Of a stretch of DNA of 45,099 nt, positions 8,007 to 15,525 are shown piece after piece; position 1 is the first letter of the stretch, and every line of letters begins with the position of its first letter. The translations under genes and the position numbers were made by a program. The notes beneath the pieces were generated by a model. That model saw nothing but the letters and a program-made list of their open reading frames with translations. It was not told the DNA's origin and searched no databases. Origin of the DNA: Candidatus Thorarchaeota archaeon SMTZ1-45 (GTDB lineage: Archaea; Asgardarchaeota; Thorarchaeia; Thorarchaeales; Thorarchaeaceae); the NCBI GenBank assembly GCA_001563335.1, contig LRSL01000063.1, forward strand, positions 1-45,099. Reading direction: 5' to 3'.

Positions 8007-8654
8007 CTATGGTTTGAGATGCTCTTCAGCAAACTGTTGCATGATAATTCTCTCTGCTCTCCTCAACCGTTCTTGCATAGCAACACGTTTTATCTTCAAT
8101 ATCTTAGATAGCTCTTTGATTTCGCTTTTTCTTGGTATCTCATAATAACCATTCAAAATGGCTACCTTGACCGCCTCCAATTGTTTGTCTGTAAGACCGG
8201 AGCCAAGAGTTCCCTTAGGCGAACGATAGACGCTCAGAACTCGTACCTTTGAAAATCTTGAACGGAGATTATCGAATGCTAAACGAAATGCATCCTGATT
8301 GGGAGCTAGAAGGTGGTGTATCTGAGTCCCTCCTTCAATGATAATGGGCAAACGAGACATGCAATGACTCTCAAGAATAGTTTCATGCATTGATTTCGTA
8401 CTTAATTTGTGAGTTACTTCTGTCCAAAATTGATTTACAGATTTGTGAGTTACTCTGACTTCAATTATACTTGGAGACTTTTTGAGTTCAACTATGTAAT
8501 CAGAGATTGGGTTGTTACTTCCAGTCAAACTTTGAATAATCCCAAATCCCAAGGGACCATTAATGGATACTAGAATGATTCGGACAGGAATTCTTCTAGT
8601 GAGATCACATGAGTAATAACCTTCAGCAGTAATCTCCAGTTTTGCCTCTATCAT
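8007..8654 (-). CDS. HTH-10 (bacterio-opsin activator type) transcriptional regulator
   Basis: About 215 residues. The C-terminal 65 residues are a clear HTH-10 domain: GLTDKQLEAVKVAILNGYYE-IPRK, then IKELSKILKIKRVAMQERLRRAE, the typical GYYE-P-R and LRRAE signatures of archaeal Bat-like regulators. The N-terminal 150 residues are a mixed alpha/beta region without GAF or PAS hallmarks, probably a sensor of ligand or protein. The start is placed at ATG 8654 (MIEAKLEI); the frame is open to a GTG at 8666. It is divergent from the EamA transporter, with a perfect 14-bp palindrome in between, so autoregulation and control of the transporter are likely (inference). Confidence 0.75.
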   Translation of the reverse strand: MIEAKLEITAEGYYSCDLTRRIPVRIILVSINGPLGFGIIQSLTGSNNPISDYIVELKKSPSIIEVRVTHKSVNQFWTEVTHKLSTKSMHETILESHCMSRLPIIIEGGTQIHHLLAPNQDAFRLAFDNLRSRFSKVRVLSVYRSPKGTLGSGLTDKQLEAVKVAILNGYYEIPRKSEIKELSKILKIKRVAMQERLRRAERIIMQQFAEEHLKP

Positions 8655-8666
8655 CCTTATAAACAC

Positions 8667-8680
8667 CCGTCTTAAGACGG
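8667..8680. promoter_or_regulatory. Perfect 14-bp palindrome, candidate operator
   Basis: CCGTCTTAAGACGG is an exact palindrome between the HTH-10 regulator and the EamA transporter, 12 nt upstream of the regulator's ATG. Transcription starts for both directions should lie close by. AT-rich TTTAATCTA at about 8698-8706 could serve as a TATA element. A dimeric regulator bound here could affect both genes. Confidence 0.5.
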
Positions 8681-8731
8681 CATAACATTATTCCTAGTTT
8701 AATCTACCGTTTGTGTTGGAGAAGAATTCAG

Positions 8732-9682
8732 TTGAGCGAGGCGTACACGCAAATTCAGGAAGTCACTCGACGAAGTTTGATCATCGCAATAATTGAAGCT
8801 CTTTTCGTGACTGTTTTGTGGTCATCCTCTTTCGTGATAATCAAGTTTGGTTTACAAGACATTCCACCATTAACATTTGCAGGACTAAGGTATACAATTG
8901 CTTCTTTGATACTGCTCGCTTTGATTCTATCTCAAACGAAGATGCGAAAAACAATGAAAGGGCGATCAAGAAAATGGTGGGGGATGCTTTTCATATATGG
9001 ATGCGTGTACATCACAGCAACCCAGGGAACACAATTTCTTGGTTTGTTCTATCTTCCAGCAATAACATTTTCTCTTATTCTCAACCTAACGCCGATCATC
9101 GTGCTTCTTTCAGCAATCCCTTTGCTTGGAGAAAAACCTTCCTTGCTAGAAACGGTCTTTGTGCTTACAGGTATTTTTGGAGTTTTACTCTATTTCTATC
9201 CTATGGATTTTGTGGGTGTTTCAATAATAGGACTAGTAATCAGTATCATCAGTCTTCTAGCAAACTCAGCAGCAGCAGTAATTGGCCGAGCTGTTAATCG
9301 TACGTTGGACACACCCCCATTGGTTGTTACTGGTGTGATGATGTCGTTTGGCGCTCTTTTCCTCATGATATTTGGCTTATCTGTTGAAAATTTGCCTCCA
9401 CTATCACCTATTTCTTGGATCTATATATTGTGGCTTGCTGTTCTCAATACAGCATTAGCATTTACCCTGTGGAATCGAGCTATGCGGGTGCTGAGAGCTG
9501 TTGATATGGCACTCATAAACAGCACAATGATGCCTCAGATTGTAATACTTTCGATTGTTTTTCTTGGAGAATTTCCTGAACCACTTGACTGGGTAGGATT
9601 AGTACTTCTTGCGTTTAGTGTTGGCGCAGTACAATATCTTCAAACCAAGCGTATGAACAAATCAAATAGATCAACCAGATAA
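8732..9682 (+). CDS. EamA/DMT-family membrane transporter
   Basis: About 316 residues with ten hydrophobic segments in two five-helix halves, each matching the EamA (DUF6) repeat of the drug/metabolite transporter superfamily: ALFVTVLWSSSFVIIKFGL with GLRYTIASL in the first half, and SLLANSAAAVIGRAVNR with NTALAFTLWNRAMRVL in the second. Members export amino acids, metabolites or drugs by proton or counter-ion exchange; the substrate cannot be predicted. No in-frame ATG precedes the first helix. TTG 8732 is preferred because GGAGAAG lies about 8 nt before it; TTG 8711 is upstream of that site. Regulated, if at all, by the divergent HTH-10 protein. Confidence 0.8.
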   Translation: MSEAYTQIQEVTRRSLIIAIIEALFVTVLWSSSFVIIKFGLQDIPPLTFAGLRYTIASLILLALILSQTKMRKTMKGRSRKWWGMLFIYGCVYITATQGTQFLGLFYLPAITFSLILNLTPIIVLLSAIPLLGEKPSLLETVFVLTGIFGVLLYFYPMDFVGVSIIGLVISIISLLANSAAAVIGRAVNRTLDTPPLVVTGVMMSFGALFLMIFGLSVENLPPLSPISWIYILWLAVLNTALAFTLWNRAMRVLRAVDMALINSTMMPQIVILSIVFLGEFPEPLDWVGLVLLAFSVGAVQYLQTKRMNKSNRSTR

Positions 9683-9762
9683 TCTTAGGGCAACACTAAT
9701 AGAGAAAAAGAGTATTGTGCTTAATTGTCCTGTACGAAATTCCACCGTGAGGAATGTTCTTG

Positions 9763-10287
9763 ATGAGTTACGAGGAACTCAGAAAAACTGACCTATTTTC
9801 TTTTTTTAATTTCTCAGAGAGTGGAAGGCGACAGATAGCTGATGGGATGCAGGAGATCTATCTCAAACCTGGTGGATTTCAAGAGTTCATTGATATCAAA
9901 ATGAAAGTAGATAGGTTTCAGAAGGTGTTTCAAGGAGTACTCTATCTTGATAGAGATTGGATTGGAGGTCCCATGACCATAAGTCCATTTGGTAAGGATC
10001 TCGCAAAGAGCTTCATTGCTGCCATTACACCCCCGACTGATAGAAAGAAGGCTGACAACATTGTTACTACAATCTGGAACCTGCATGGTCCAAGTGATGG
10101 GATGGTTGCGTTACAACCTCAAAAGCCCAAAGATCTAGCAAAGGAACCGCTGATTGAAAAACTTGAGAATGTCTATCTTGGTGTTGAAGACAAATTTGAA
10201 ATGAAATTAGAAAAGTCACTCATCACAATTGAAAATGTCACTGATGTCGGTCGTAAGCGTTTAAAAATATCAATAGAATCAATCTAA
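9763..10287 (+). CDS. Hypothetical protein, 174 aa
   Basis: No family recognised. The protein is soluble and mixed alpha/beta, without signal peptide or membrane helices. Visible stretches include QIADGMQEIYLKPGGFQEF, an extended VFQGVLYLDRDWIGG segment, and a C-terminal half that reads as beta strands (KFEMKLEKSLITIENVTDV, RKRLKISIESI), perhaps a small beta sandwich. ATG 9763 is preferred over the ATG at 9754 because GTGAGG (9747-9752) is properly spaced from it. Convergent with lplB, the stops overlapping by 4 nt. No functional link to lipoate is implied by this arrangement. Confidence 0.5.
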   Translation: MSYEELRKTDLFSFFNFSESGRRQIADGMQEIYLKPGGFQEFIDIKMKVDRFQKVFQGVLYLDRDWIGGPMTISPFGKDLAKSFIAAITPPTDRKKADNIVTTIWNLHGPSDGMVALQPQKPKDLAKEPLIEKLENVYLGVEDKFEMKLEKSLITIENVTDVGRKRLKISIESI

Positions 10288-10571
10288 AGATCATTTGCTT
10301 CCCATGCTATCATTATTGTTTTGGCAATGTCTCTTGCAGTTGCTCCAATAAATGAGGCTTCCATTTCTGCTAAAGTATTGGATATTCTCGTTTCAATGAT
10401 GTTCTCGTCCTCAGGTGCGCCAATGAGTGCTTCTTCAATATTTTGTATAGCTTCTTCTGGATGGAGGAAGAAATCACCAAGTATTTTGATGTTTTCAATT
10501 TGTCCTACGGAGACCTGAAGTTTTACCTTCACGAGTTTCCCATCTGGAATCTTGTAGCTGGACTCACGCAT
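10284..10571 (-). CDS. lplB: Lipoate-protein ligase C-terminal domain protein (LplB)
   Basis: About 95 residues matching the separate accessory domain of archaeal bipartite lipoate ligase: YKIPDGKLVKVKLQV, the GQIENIKILGDFFLHPEEA core and a closing helix (ARDIAKTIMIAW). In Thermoplasma the separate LplB is needed with LplA to activate lipoate with ATP to lipoyl-AMP. The start is ATG 10571: AAGGTGAG ends 4 nt before it and overlaps the lplA stop codon, so the two genes are translationally coupled. A GTG at 10595 would overlap lplA and lie upstream of the RBS. Last gene of the minus-strand lipoate run. Confidence 0.85.
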   Translation of the reverse strand: MRESSYKIPDGKLVKVKLQVSVGQIENIKILGDFFLHPEEAIQNIEEALIGAPEDENIIETRISNTLAEMEASFIGATARDIAKTIMIAWEANDL

Positions 10572-10576
10572 GAATC

Positions 10577-11344
10577 TCACCTTGAGAAGTTCCACTCACT
10601 GGTTGAATATTTTTCCTCAGCAAGTCTTCTTGCTGTTTTTTCTTCTGCTGAGCTAAGTTTGCCTTGGGCTAATTCAATTTCTAAGGCTTCGGAGAATCCC
10701 TGTATGAGTGCTTTTTGCAATTCACTAATCTGAACATCTCTTTTTAACACATCTCGAATAGAAGTTACTCGCTCCCTAACATCTGCAATCATTTTGTCTG
10801 AGATTTTTTCTTGTGGTACCTTCAGGATTGAGAACATAAGGTTGACATCTAAATCCAACAAAATAGTTCCATGCTGTAAGACACAATCATGTCGTCGTGT
10901 CATTGCATTCCCAGAGATCTTCTTACCACCGACATCTACATCGTTGATGGGTTTGAATTCCCCTCTGATACCTAGATGTCCTAGAGCTTCCACTATTCCA
11001 CCACAGATAAGTCGATAGGAATCTAGTATATCGTTTGGTGCTAATCTGTGACCCTTTGGTATTATTATGCTATACGTGACTTCTCCTTCATAATCATGAT
11101 AGACCGCCCCACCACCTGTGATGCGACGTATGAAATCAATACCCCTTGATTGGCAGAACTCTACATCCACTTCATCTAACATACCTTGGAAAGTTCCTAT
11201 TGATACAGCTGAGGGTTTCCATCGATATAGTCTTAGAGTTGGAGAAGCATTTCCCTCTTTCATGGCCAGCATGATAGCTTCATCTGTAGCCATGTTCTGG
11301 TAGGCATTGTGTGTTTCCAAGTCAATGAATCGAAATTCTTCCAC
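10577..11344 (-). CDS. lplA: Lipoate-protein ligase A, catalytic domain (LplA)
   Basis: 255 residues of the BPL/LplA/LipB fold. It has the lipoate-binding signature RRITGGGAVYHDYEGEVTYS near residues 73-92, the ATP loop NDVDVGGKKISGNAMTRR near 138-155 with the catalytic Lys, and QHGTILLDLDV. Bacterial LplA carries a C-terminal accessory domain; here it is encoded by the next gene (lplB). With LplB it would attach lipoate, or octanoate made in the cell, to the lipoyl domains of 2-oxoacid dehydrogenase E2 or glycine cleavage H protein. Its start directly abuts the stop of the radical SAM gene, which supports a tight operon. An octanoyltransferase role is an alternative within this fold. Confidence 0.87.
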   Translation of the reverse strand: MEEFRFIDLETHNAYQNMATDEAIMLAMKEGNASPTLRLYRWKPSAVSIGTFQGMLDEVDVEFCQSRGIDFIRRITGGGAVYHDYEGEVTYSIIIPKGHRLAPNDILDSYRLICGGIVEALGHLGIRGEFKPINDVDVGGKKISGNAMTRRHDCVLQHGTILLDLDVNLMFSILKVPQEKISDKMIADVRERVTSIRDVLKRDVQISELQKALIQGFSEALEIELAQGKLSSAEEKTARRLAEEKYSTSEWNFSR

Positions 11345-12334
11345 TCATACCACCAAGTTTGATTCCTTCATTGCTCTCAAAACTTCCTCCTCAGTCAGAC
11401 GTCGTGGATAATTGTACATCGGACCACGAGGTCTCTCATTATAGAAGGGGCGATTACAACCTTTGCAACCAGTTACCTGAAATGCAGCCCCTGATGATAA
11501 GGTTTGCCAAATCATCTCACTATCCATGTCTAATGAAACACTGCCATCTTCATTCTCACGAATTTGATTAGACTTGAGAAGACCTTTAGAAACCAATTGC
11601 CTAACTGCTTGAATTCTTCGATATGATGAGAGGTCCGGTGGAGGTCGATCTTCTAGTGAGGTGCCCTTGATATTTGTGAAGGCAAATAGTCCGACGCTTA
11701 TTCCAATCCCATACATTTCAAGAATGAAATCTGCGGCTTCCTTCTCTGTTTCTCCTAGACCAACTATAAGATGAGTGGTCACATGTCCTTTACCAAAAAT
11801 TTGTAATGCATTTTTAAGTCCCAAGCGATGAGTTTCCCATCGATATGCAGCTCCACGATGTTCTCCCTTGATTTTATCAAAAAGTTCGGGTGTACTTGCA
11901 TCAAGTGCAATCCCAATATTCGAAACTCCAATTTTTTTCAACCTTATCAAATCATCTGGTTGGATAGGATGAATTGCTACAGATATTGGTAGTTTGGAAA
12001 CTTTTCGTAGTTCACTTACTATTTCCACAACATCCTCTACTACGTTAGGATAGCAAATAGTCTGAACGCATATCCTTCTAAACTGACCTAGTGCAGGCCA
12101 ATTCTGAATAACTTCTTTTAGATAATAATCAGGCCAAGAAATCCGAGATAGTCTATCAGATGTGGATGTACTTTCTTGAGCTTGCGGACAGAATGCACAA
12201 TTTGCTTCACATCCTTCCTCCCGAAAGGTCATGAAGAAAGCTGTTGTGAAATTTGGATCCTGGTTTCCTGATTCAAGCCCAATCTGAATAGCTGTCCCCA
12301 AAGATAGACGAACTCTCTCAAACAAGATCATCAT
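11345..12334 (-). CDS. Radical SAM lipoyl-synthase-like protein (archaeal LipS1/LipS2 type)
   Basis: 329 residues. A radical SAM cluster site is present as GCEANCAFCPQA (C42, C46, C49; CX3CX2C), followed by a TIM-barrel core with a GLGETEKEA turn near residue 200. The C-terminus carries a second cysteine pair, TGCKGCNRPFYNERP, and ends GPMYNYPRRLT. Its place immediately before lplA and lplB points to sulfur insertion into octanoyl groups rather than biotin synthesis. Archaea use a two-protein lipoyl synthase, LipS1 plus LipS2, both BioB-like radical SAM enzymes; I cannot tell which one this is, and the partner is not in the window. GAGAG is a weak RBS; two adjacent ATG codons can serve as start. 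Confidence 0.7.
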   Translation of the reverse strand: MMILFERVRLSLGTAIQIGLESGNQDPNFTTAFFMTFREEGCEANCAFCPQAQESTSTSDRLSRISWPDYYLKEVIQNWPALGQFRRICVQTICYPNVVEDVVEIVSELRKVSKLPISVAIHPIQPDDLIRLKKIGVSNIGIALDASTPELFDKIKGEHRGAAYRWETHRLGLKNALQIFGKGHVTTHLIVGLGETEKEAADFILEMYGIGISVGLFAFTNIKGTSLEDRPPPDLSSYRRIQAVRQLVSKGLLKSNQIRENEDGSVSLDMDSEMIWQTLSSGAAFQVTGCKGCNRPFYNERPRGPMYNYPRRLTEEEVLRAMKESNLVV

Positions 12335-12337
12335 CTC

Positions 12338-13318
12338 TCATTTGACTTGACCTGCTTTAACCGTGTTGTTGCTACTAACTATTCGTAATTCATGTAGGTC
12401 TCCTTCATTGAAAAGATCCTTGAATTGACCGTATCTCTTGGGAATTAGTATGAGTTGTGGTACTTGCCTCTTTGTATAATGTTTGGAATAGATAAAGCAA
12501 GAGAGCCCCCGCAGTTCAGTCATGTCCAGGAAAGAGGTTATTGATGGACCACGATCGAAAAGAGTAGTACCAGATTTGGACTTACGTATAGTGCCTACTG
12601 AGGAGTCCAATAGATAGACCTGTGTGCCTTCCCTTAGGTGTTCTGAACCAATTACTCCCCCGATTTTGTAGTGTGAGAGTCCTCCATCCAGAATTCCTTT
12701 GAGTTCCTCATCCTCACTTACTGCTGGGAGACCTACTAGATCTCCGATTGAAGCTTGCCCAAGATTCTCTGCGTAACCAACAATATGATCCTTAGTCACA
12801 GAACAAACTAGGAATTCATTTTTCTTATTAACACTCCGCGTTTTTTTGGCTTCGAAATGATACGTTAACTCAAGGGGGTAGGATTTAGTCGAACGTTCAA
12901 ATGATTCTGATGGTACTATCTCAACATGATAATGTGGCCCAGTCCAATAATTGAAATAACGAGAACGTATTGCATGCCCTATCTTACCACCCATGCTGAC
13001 GGTTTCTCCAACAGACACAGTTGGTTCACAATGCATTATACGTACTATGTCATTATTCGATTCCTCAGGAAGTATACCAATTGCATAATCGAAATCATGA
13101 GTCGGAAAATCCTTTGGTTGTCCCATCCTCATTTTCTTGATCTTCACGACTTTTCCGGAAACAGGGGAAACAACATCGCCATACCAAACCTGATGTCGAG
13201 GATAGATATCTATCGCTGATCCAATATCATGGCCCACGTATGGACTATTGAAGTACGAGAAATAGGCATCTTCTGGAGCCTGAATGCTAATTCCGGCTGT
13301 AGATCCAACGACACGCAT
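12338..13318 (-). CDS. M23-fold (LytM-like) metallo-protein, encoded at the head of the lipoate genes
   Basis: 326 residues without a signal peptide or membrane helix. Residues 25-135 match the duplicated-hybrid-motif fold of M23 metallopeptidases, with all expected metal and catalytic positions: H30 and D37 (GHDIGSAIDIY), H96 (RIMHCEP, followed by the VGETVSMGGKIG turn) and the HxH pair H129/H131 (GPHYHVEI). Residues 150-326 are a beta-rich region not recognised. M23 enzymes normally cut peptidoglycan cross-links, which archaea lack, so the substrate must differ. The gene overlaps nothing but ends 3 nt before the radical SAM gene, followed directly by lplA and lplB. GAGGTC lies about 7 nt before the ATG. 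A cytoplasmic amidase acting on lipoylated or other acyl-amide groups is a speculation. Confidence 0.65.
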   Translation of the reverse strand: MRVVGSTAGISIQAPEDAYFSYFNSPYVGHDIGSAIDIYPRHQVWYGDVVSPVSGKVVKIKKMRMGQPKDFPTHDFDYAIGILPEESNNDIVRIMHCEPTVSVGETVSMGGKIGHAIRSRYFNYWTGPHYHVEIVPSESFERSTKSYPLELTYHFEAKKTRSVNKKNEFLVCSVTKDHIVGYAENLGQASIGDLVGLPAVSEDEELKGILDGGLSHYKIGGVIGSEHLREGTQVYLLDSSVGTIRKSKSGTTLFDRGPSITSFLDMTELRGLSCFIYSKHYTKRQVPQLILIPKRYGQFKDLFNEGDLHELRIVSSNNTVKAGQVK

Positions 13319-13380
13319 TAGGCTGACCTCTTGAAGGAGAAGAGTGCCTGCTCCGACAAGTAAGCATGCAGCACCCTCTC

Positions 13381-14751
13381 TTATGCTTCTTTAGCTGCAG
13401 CATAGATTGGCACAAGTCTTTCCTTCCAGGCGTTTAAGCCCTTGGGAGAGGAGGGATATTCCCTGTAAACTCTTCTTATGTCGTTCATGAGACCTGCAAC
13501 TTTTGACACACGAAGTAGGAGAGGTATCTTGCCAAACCCTGCAACAAGTCGCTTGAACTTCTCGCCAGCACCAAACTTCACCTCACCAGTCATTGATGTG
13601 TCAAGAAGGTCACTTGCTTTGATCACTTGTTTTCTGAAAGCAAAGTCAATATCTTCATTGGTGATGTTCAACAAGAACCATCTAAAGACATCAAGAGCGG
13701 CTTGTTTTGATCCATAGCTCTTGTGATAACGTGGATTATAGTCCCAGAGTGCTTCGATTGACGTATCATTCTTTTCAAGTGCCTCAGATGCAACTATTCC
13801 TGCATGAGCACCACCCAATAGTGATGAGCCAATTCCACCTCCATGAATGGGATTCACTTGACATGCAGCATCCCCGACAAGCATGAAGTTGTCATCAACC
13901 ATCGTATCAATAGGTCTCCGAATTGGTGCAACTCCACCGCTGCTATCAATGACTTTCACCTTCCCCCATAAATCAATCCAAGTCTTCTTTACAAAATCAT
14001 ACTGTATGTCTTTTGGATTTCGATGCCCCTCAATAGTCATTACACCATTTCCAACATTAACGCGGTTCTTCCCCTGTGGGAACACCCAAGTATATCCACC
14101 TAGAGTTTCTTCTTGGTTCCAGAATATTTCAAGAATATCAGGAGTTTCAAATTCATAATCAGGGGTTTCGTAGATGTCACGCCAAGCAACCATTCGGTCT
14201 TCACTTGCGATGTGACACTCTACTGGAGAGGTTTCAGGAAGTTGCATTCGAAGCATACCTGTTGCTCCTGTGGCATCTACAACTATGCGACTCATGACCT
14301 CTCTTTCTGAGCCTCCTTCCTCTGAAAGTTTGACACCAGCTACTTTTCCATCATCGAAGATTAGTTTCTTCACGCGAGTTGAAGAAATGACCTCTGCTCC
14401 AGCACTCTCTGCAAGTCCAACAAACCACTGACCCATTTTGAGTCGATTGAAGGACATACCAGTTGTTGTGGGTCCTTGCATTCTCAATCGATGATCCCTG
14501 TCTGGTGCAATTAGATCAATGCCATTAACCTCATACTCGACAATTCCTTTTGGGAGTTCAGGAATGCCAACTAGCTCTCGTAGCTCACTAATATGATGAG
14601 AGCCTAGAGCATCACCACAAGTCTTGTTCCCTATATTGTTTCTTTCCTTCCTATCTATGAGAAGTACTGAATGTCCTCTTTTGGCAAGTGTGTAAGCAGT
14701 GGTTGCTCCTCCGGTTCCAGCACCTGCAACAATAACATCATAGTCAGTCAT
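13381..14751 (-). CDS. Geranylgeranyl-reductase-family flavoprotein
   Basis: 456 residues. An N-terminal FAD-binding Rossmann motif (DVIVAGAGTGGATTA, G10/G12/G15) is followed by the family's KTCGDAL loop, the substrate-domain signature TWVFPQGKNRVNVGNG near residue 235, and the second FAD motif LVGDAACQVNPIHGGGIGSSL near residue 292. These enzymes saturate the isoprenoid double bonds of archaeal lipids (digeranylgeranylglycerophospholipid reductase) or of menaquinone and other prenyl groups. Archaea often encode several paralogues, so the exact substrate is open. Only 3 nt separate it from the upstream TrmB regulator, and the M23-fold gene follows after 62 nt, so these may share one transcript. 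Confidence 0.8.
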   Translation of the reverse strand: MTDYDVIVAGAGTGGATTAYTLAKRGHSVLLIDRKERNNIGNKTCGDALGSHHISELRELVGIPELPKGIVEYEVNGIDLIAPDRDHRLRMQGPTTTGMSFNRLKMGQWFVGLAESAGAEVISSTRVKKLIFDDGKVAGVKLSEEGGSEREVMSRIVVDATGATGMLRMQLPETSPVECHIASEDRMVAWRDIYETPDYEFETPDILEIFWNQEETLGGYTWVFPQGKNRVNVGNGVMTIEGHRNPKDIQYDFVKKTWIDLWGKVKVIDSSGGVAPIRRPIDTMVDDNFMLVGDAACQVNPIHGGGIGSSLLGGAHAGIVASEALEKNDTSIEALWDYNPRYHKSYGSKQAALDVFRWFLLNITNEDIDFAFRKQVIKASDLLDTSMTGEVKFGAGEKFKRLVAGFGKIPLLLRVSKVAGLMNDIRRVYREYPSSPKGLNAWKERLVPIYAAAKEA

Positions 14752-14754
14752 GAA

Positions 14755-15489
14755 TTACACCTTTTTTGACATTTGCCAAGTCTGTTCTAGAAAACCTTCG
14801 AGTTGCATCGATATCAAAGGAGTATCTGTCCAGCCACACGCACTCATGTCAGGCATTGAAATCAATGCTTCCTCTGAGTCAATCACTATATCGATTGCAA
14901 GAGTATCTTCCTTAATACGCTGTTGGAAGTTAGGAATTCTAATATCGCTTCCTTTTCCCAAAATTGATTGAATCTTCACACTACGATTACTAGCCTCATG
15001 TAATGCAAAAATGACACTATCACCAAGATTCTCCATCCTAGGAGCAACCAGAACTATCGTTTTCTCTGCCCTTTTAATCATAGATAATATCTTTGACATA
15101 ACTTCCTGCTGACCTCTTATTGTGTAAATGAGTGCAGGTGTAGCTTTGGTTGAGACTCTTGACTCCTGAAGTTTAGAGAGGTCTTCAAATAACTGCTTCA
15201 ACTTTGAAGTCAGTGTTTCTTTTAGATGTGAAAGAGGAGCGAACTGGTACACCTTAGGACGTCCTTCGTGTTGGACAACCAATCCCTTTCCAACAAGTGT
15301 GTCAAGTATTGAGTATAAGTTTGCGTGATGAATTCCTGTTTCTTCAGAAAGATCAGAAACAGTTGCAGAATCCATCATATTGAGCGCTAGAATTACAGCA
15401 GTTTCATGCACCCCAAAACCAATCTCTCTTAGAGTATTAGCGGCACGAACGCTGGTTTTGTCTGCTGTCTTCAAGCTTGGCAAATTCAT
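14755..15489 (-). CDS. TrmB-family transcriptional regulator
   Basis: 244 residues. Residues 15-85 form the TrmB winged helix (AANTLREIGFGVHETAVILAL, VSDLSEETGIHHANLYSILD, LVGKGLVVQHEGRPKVYQF). A helical linker with heptads follows (LTSKLKQLFEDLSKLQES), then a phospholipase-D-like effector domain from about residue 120 (PALIYTIRGQQEVMSKILSMI, AEKTIVLVAP). It lacks the sugar-binding extension of TrmB itself, so its ligand is unknown. It sits directly upstream of and coupled to the GGR-family gene, suggesting local control of the flavoprotein and perhaps of the lipoate genes downstream. TTTTAAGT about 30 nt before the ATG is a possible TATA box. Confidence 0.8.
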   Translation of the reverse strand: MNLPSLKTADKTSVRAANTLREIGFGVHETAVILALNMMDSATVSDLSEETGIHHANLYSILDTLVGKGLVVQHEGRPKVYQFAPLSHLKETLTSKLKQLFEDLSKLQESRVSTKATPALIYTIRGQQEVMSKILSMIKRAEKTIVLVAPRMENLGDSVIFALHEASNRSVKIQSILGKGSDIRIPNFQQRIKEDTLAIDIVIDSEEALISMPDMSACGWTDTPLISMQLEGFLEQTWQMSKKV

Positions 15490-15525
15490 TTCAGTCAGTA
15501 AATTATGTGCAATTACTACTTAAAA

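Noticed and set aside
12338..13318. Phage lysin or peptidoglycan peptidase
   Set aside because: No signal peptide, no phage genes nearby, and it is tightly coupled to lipoate genes.
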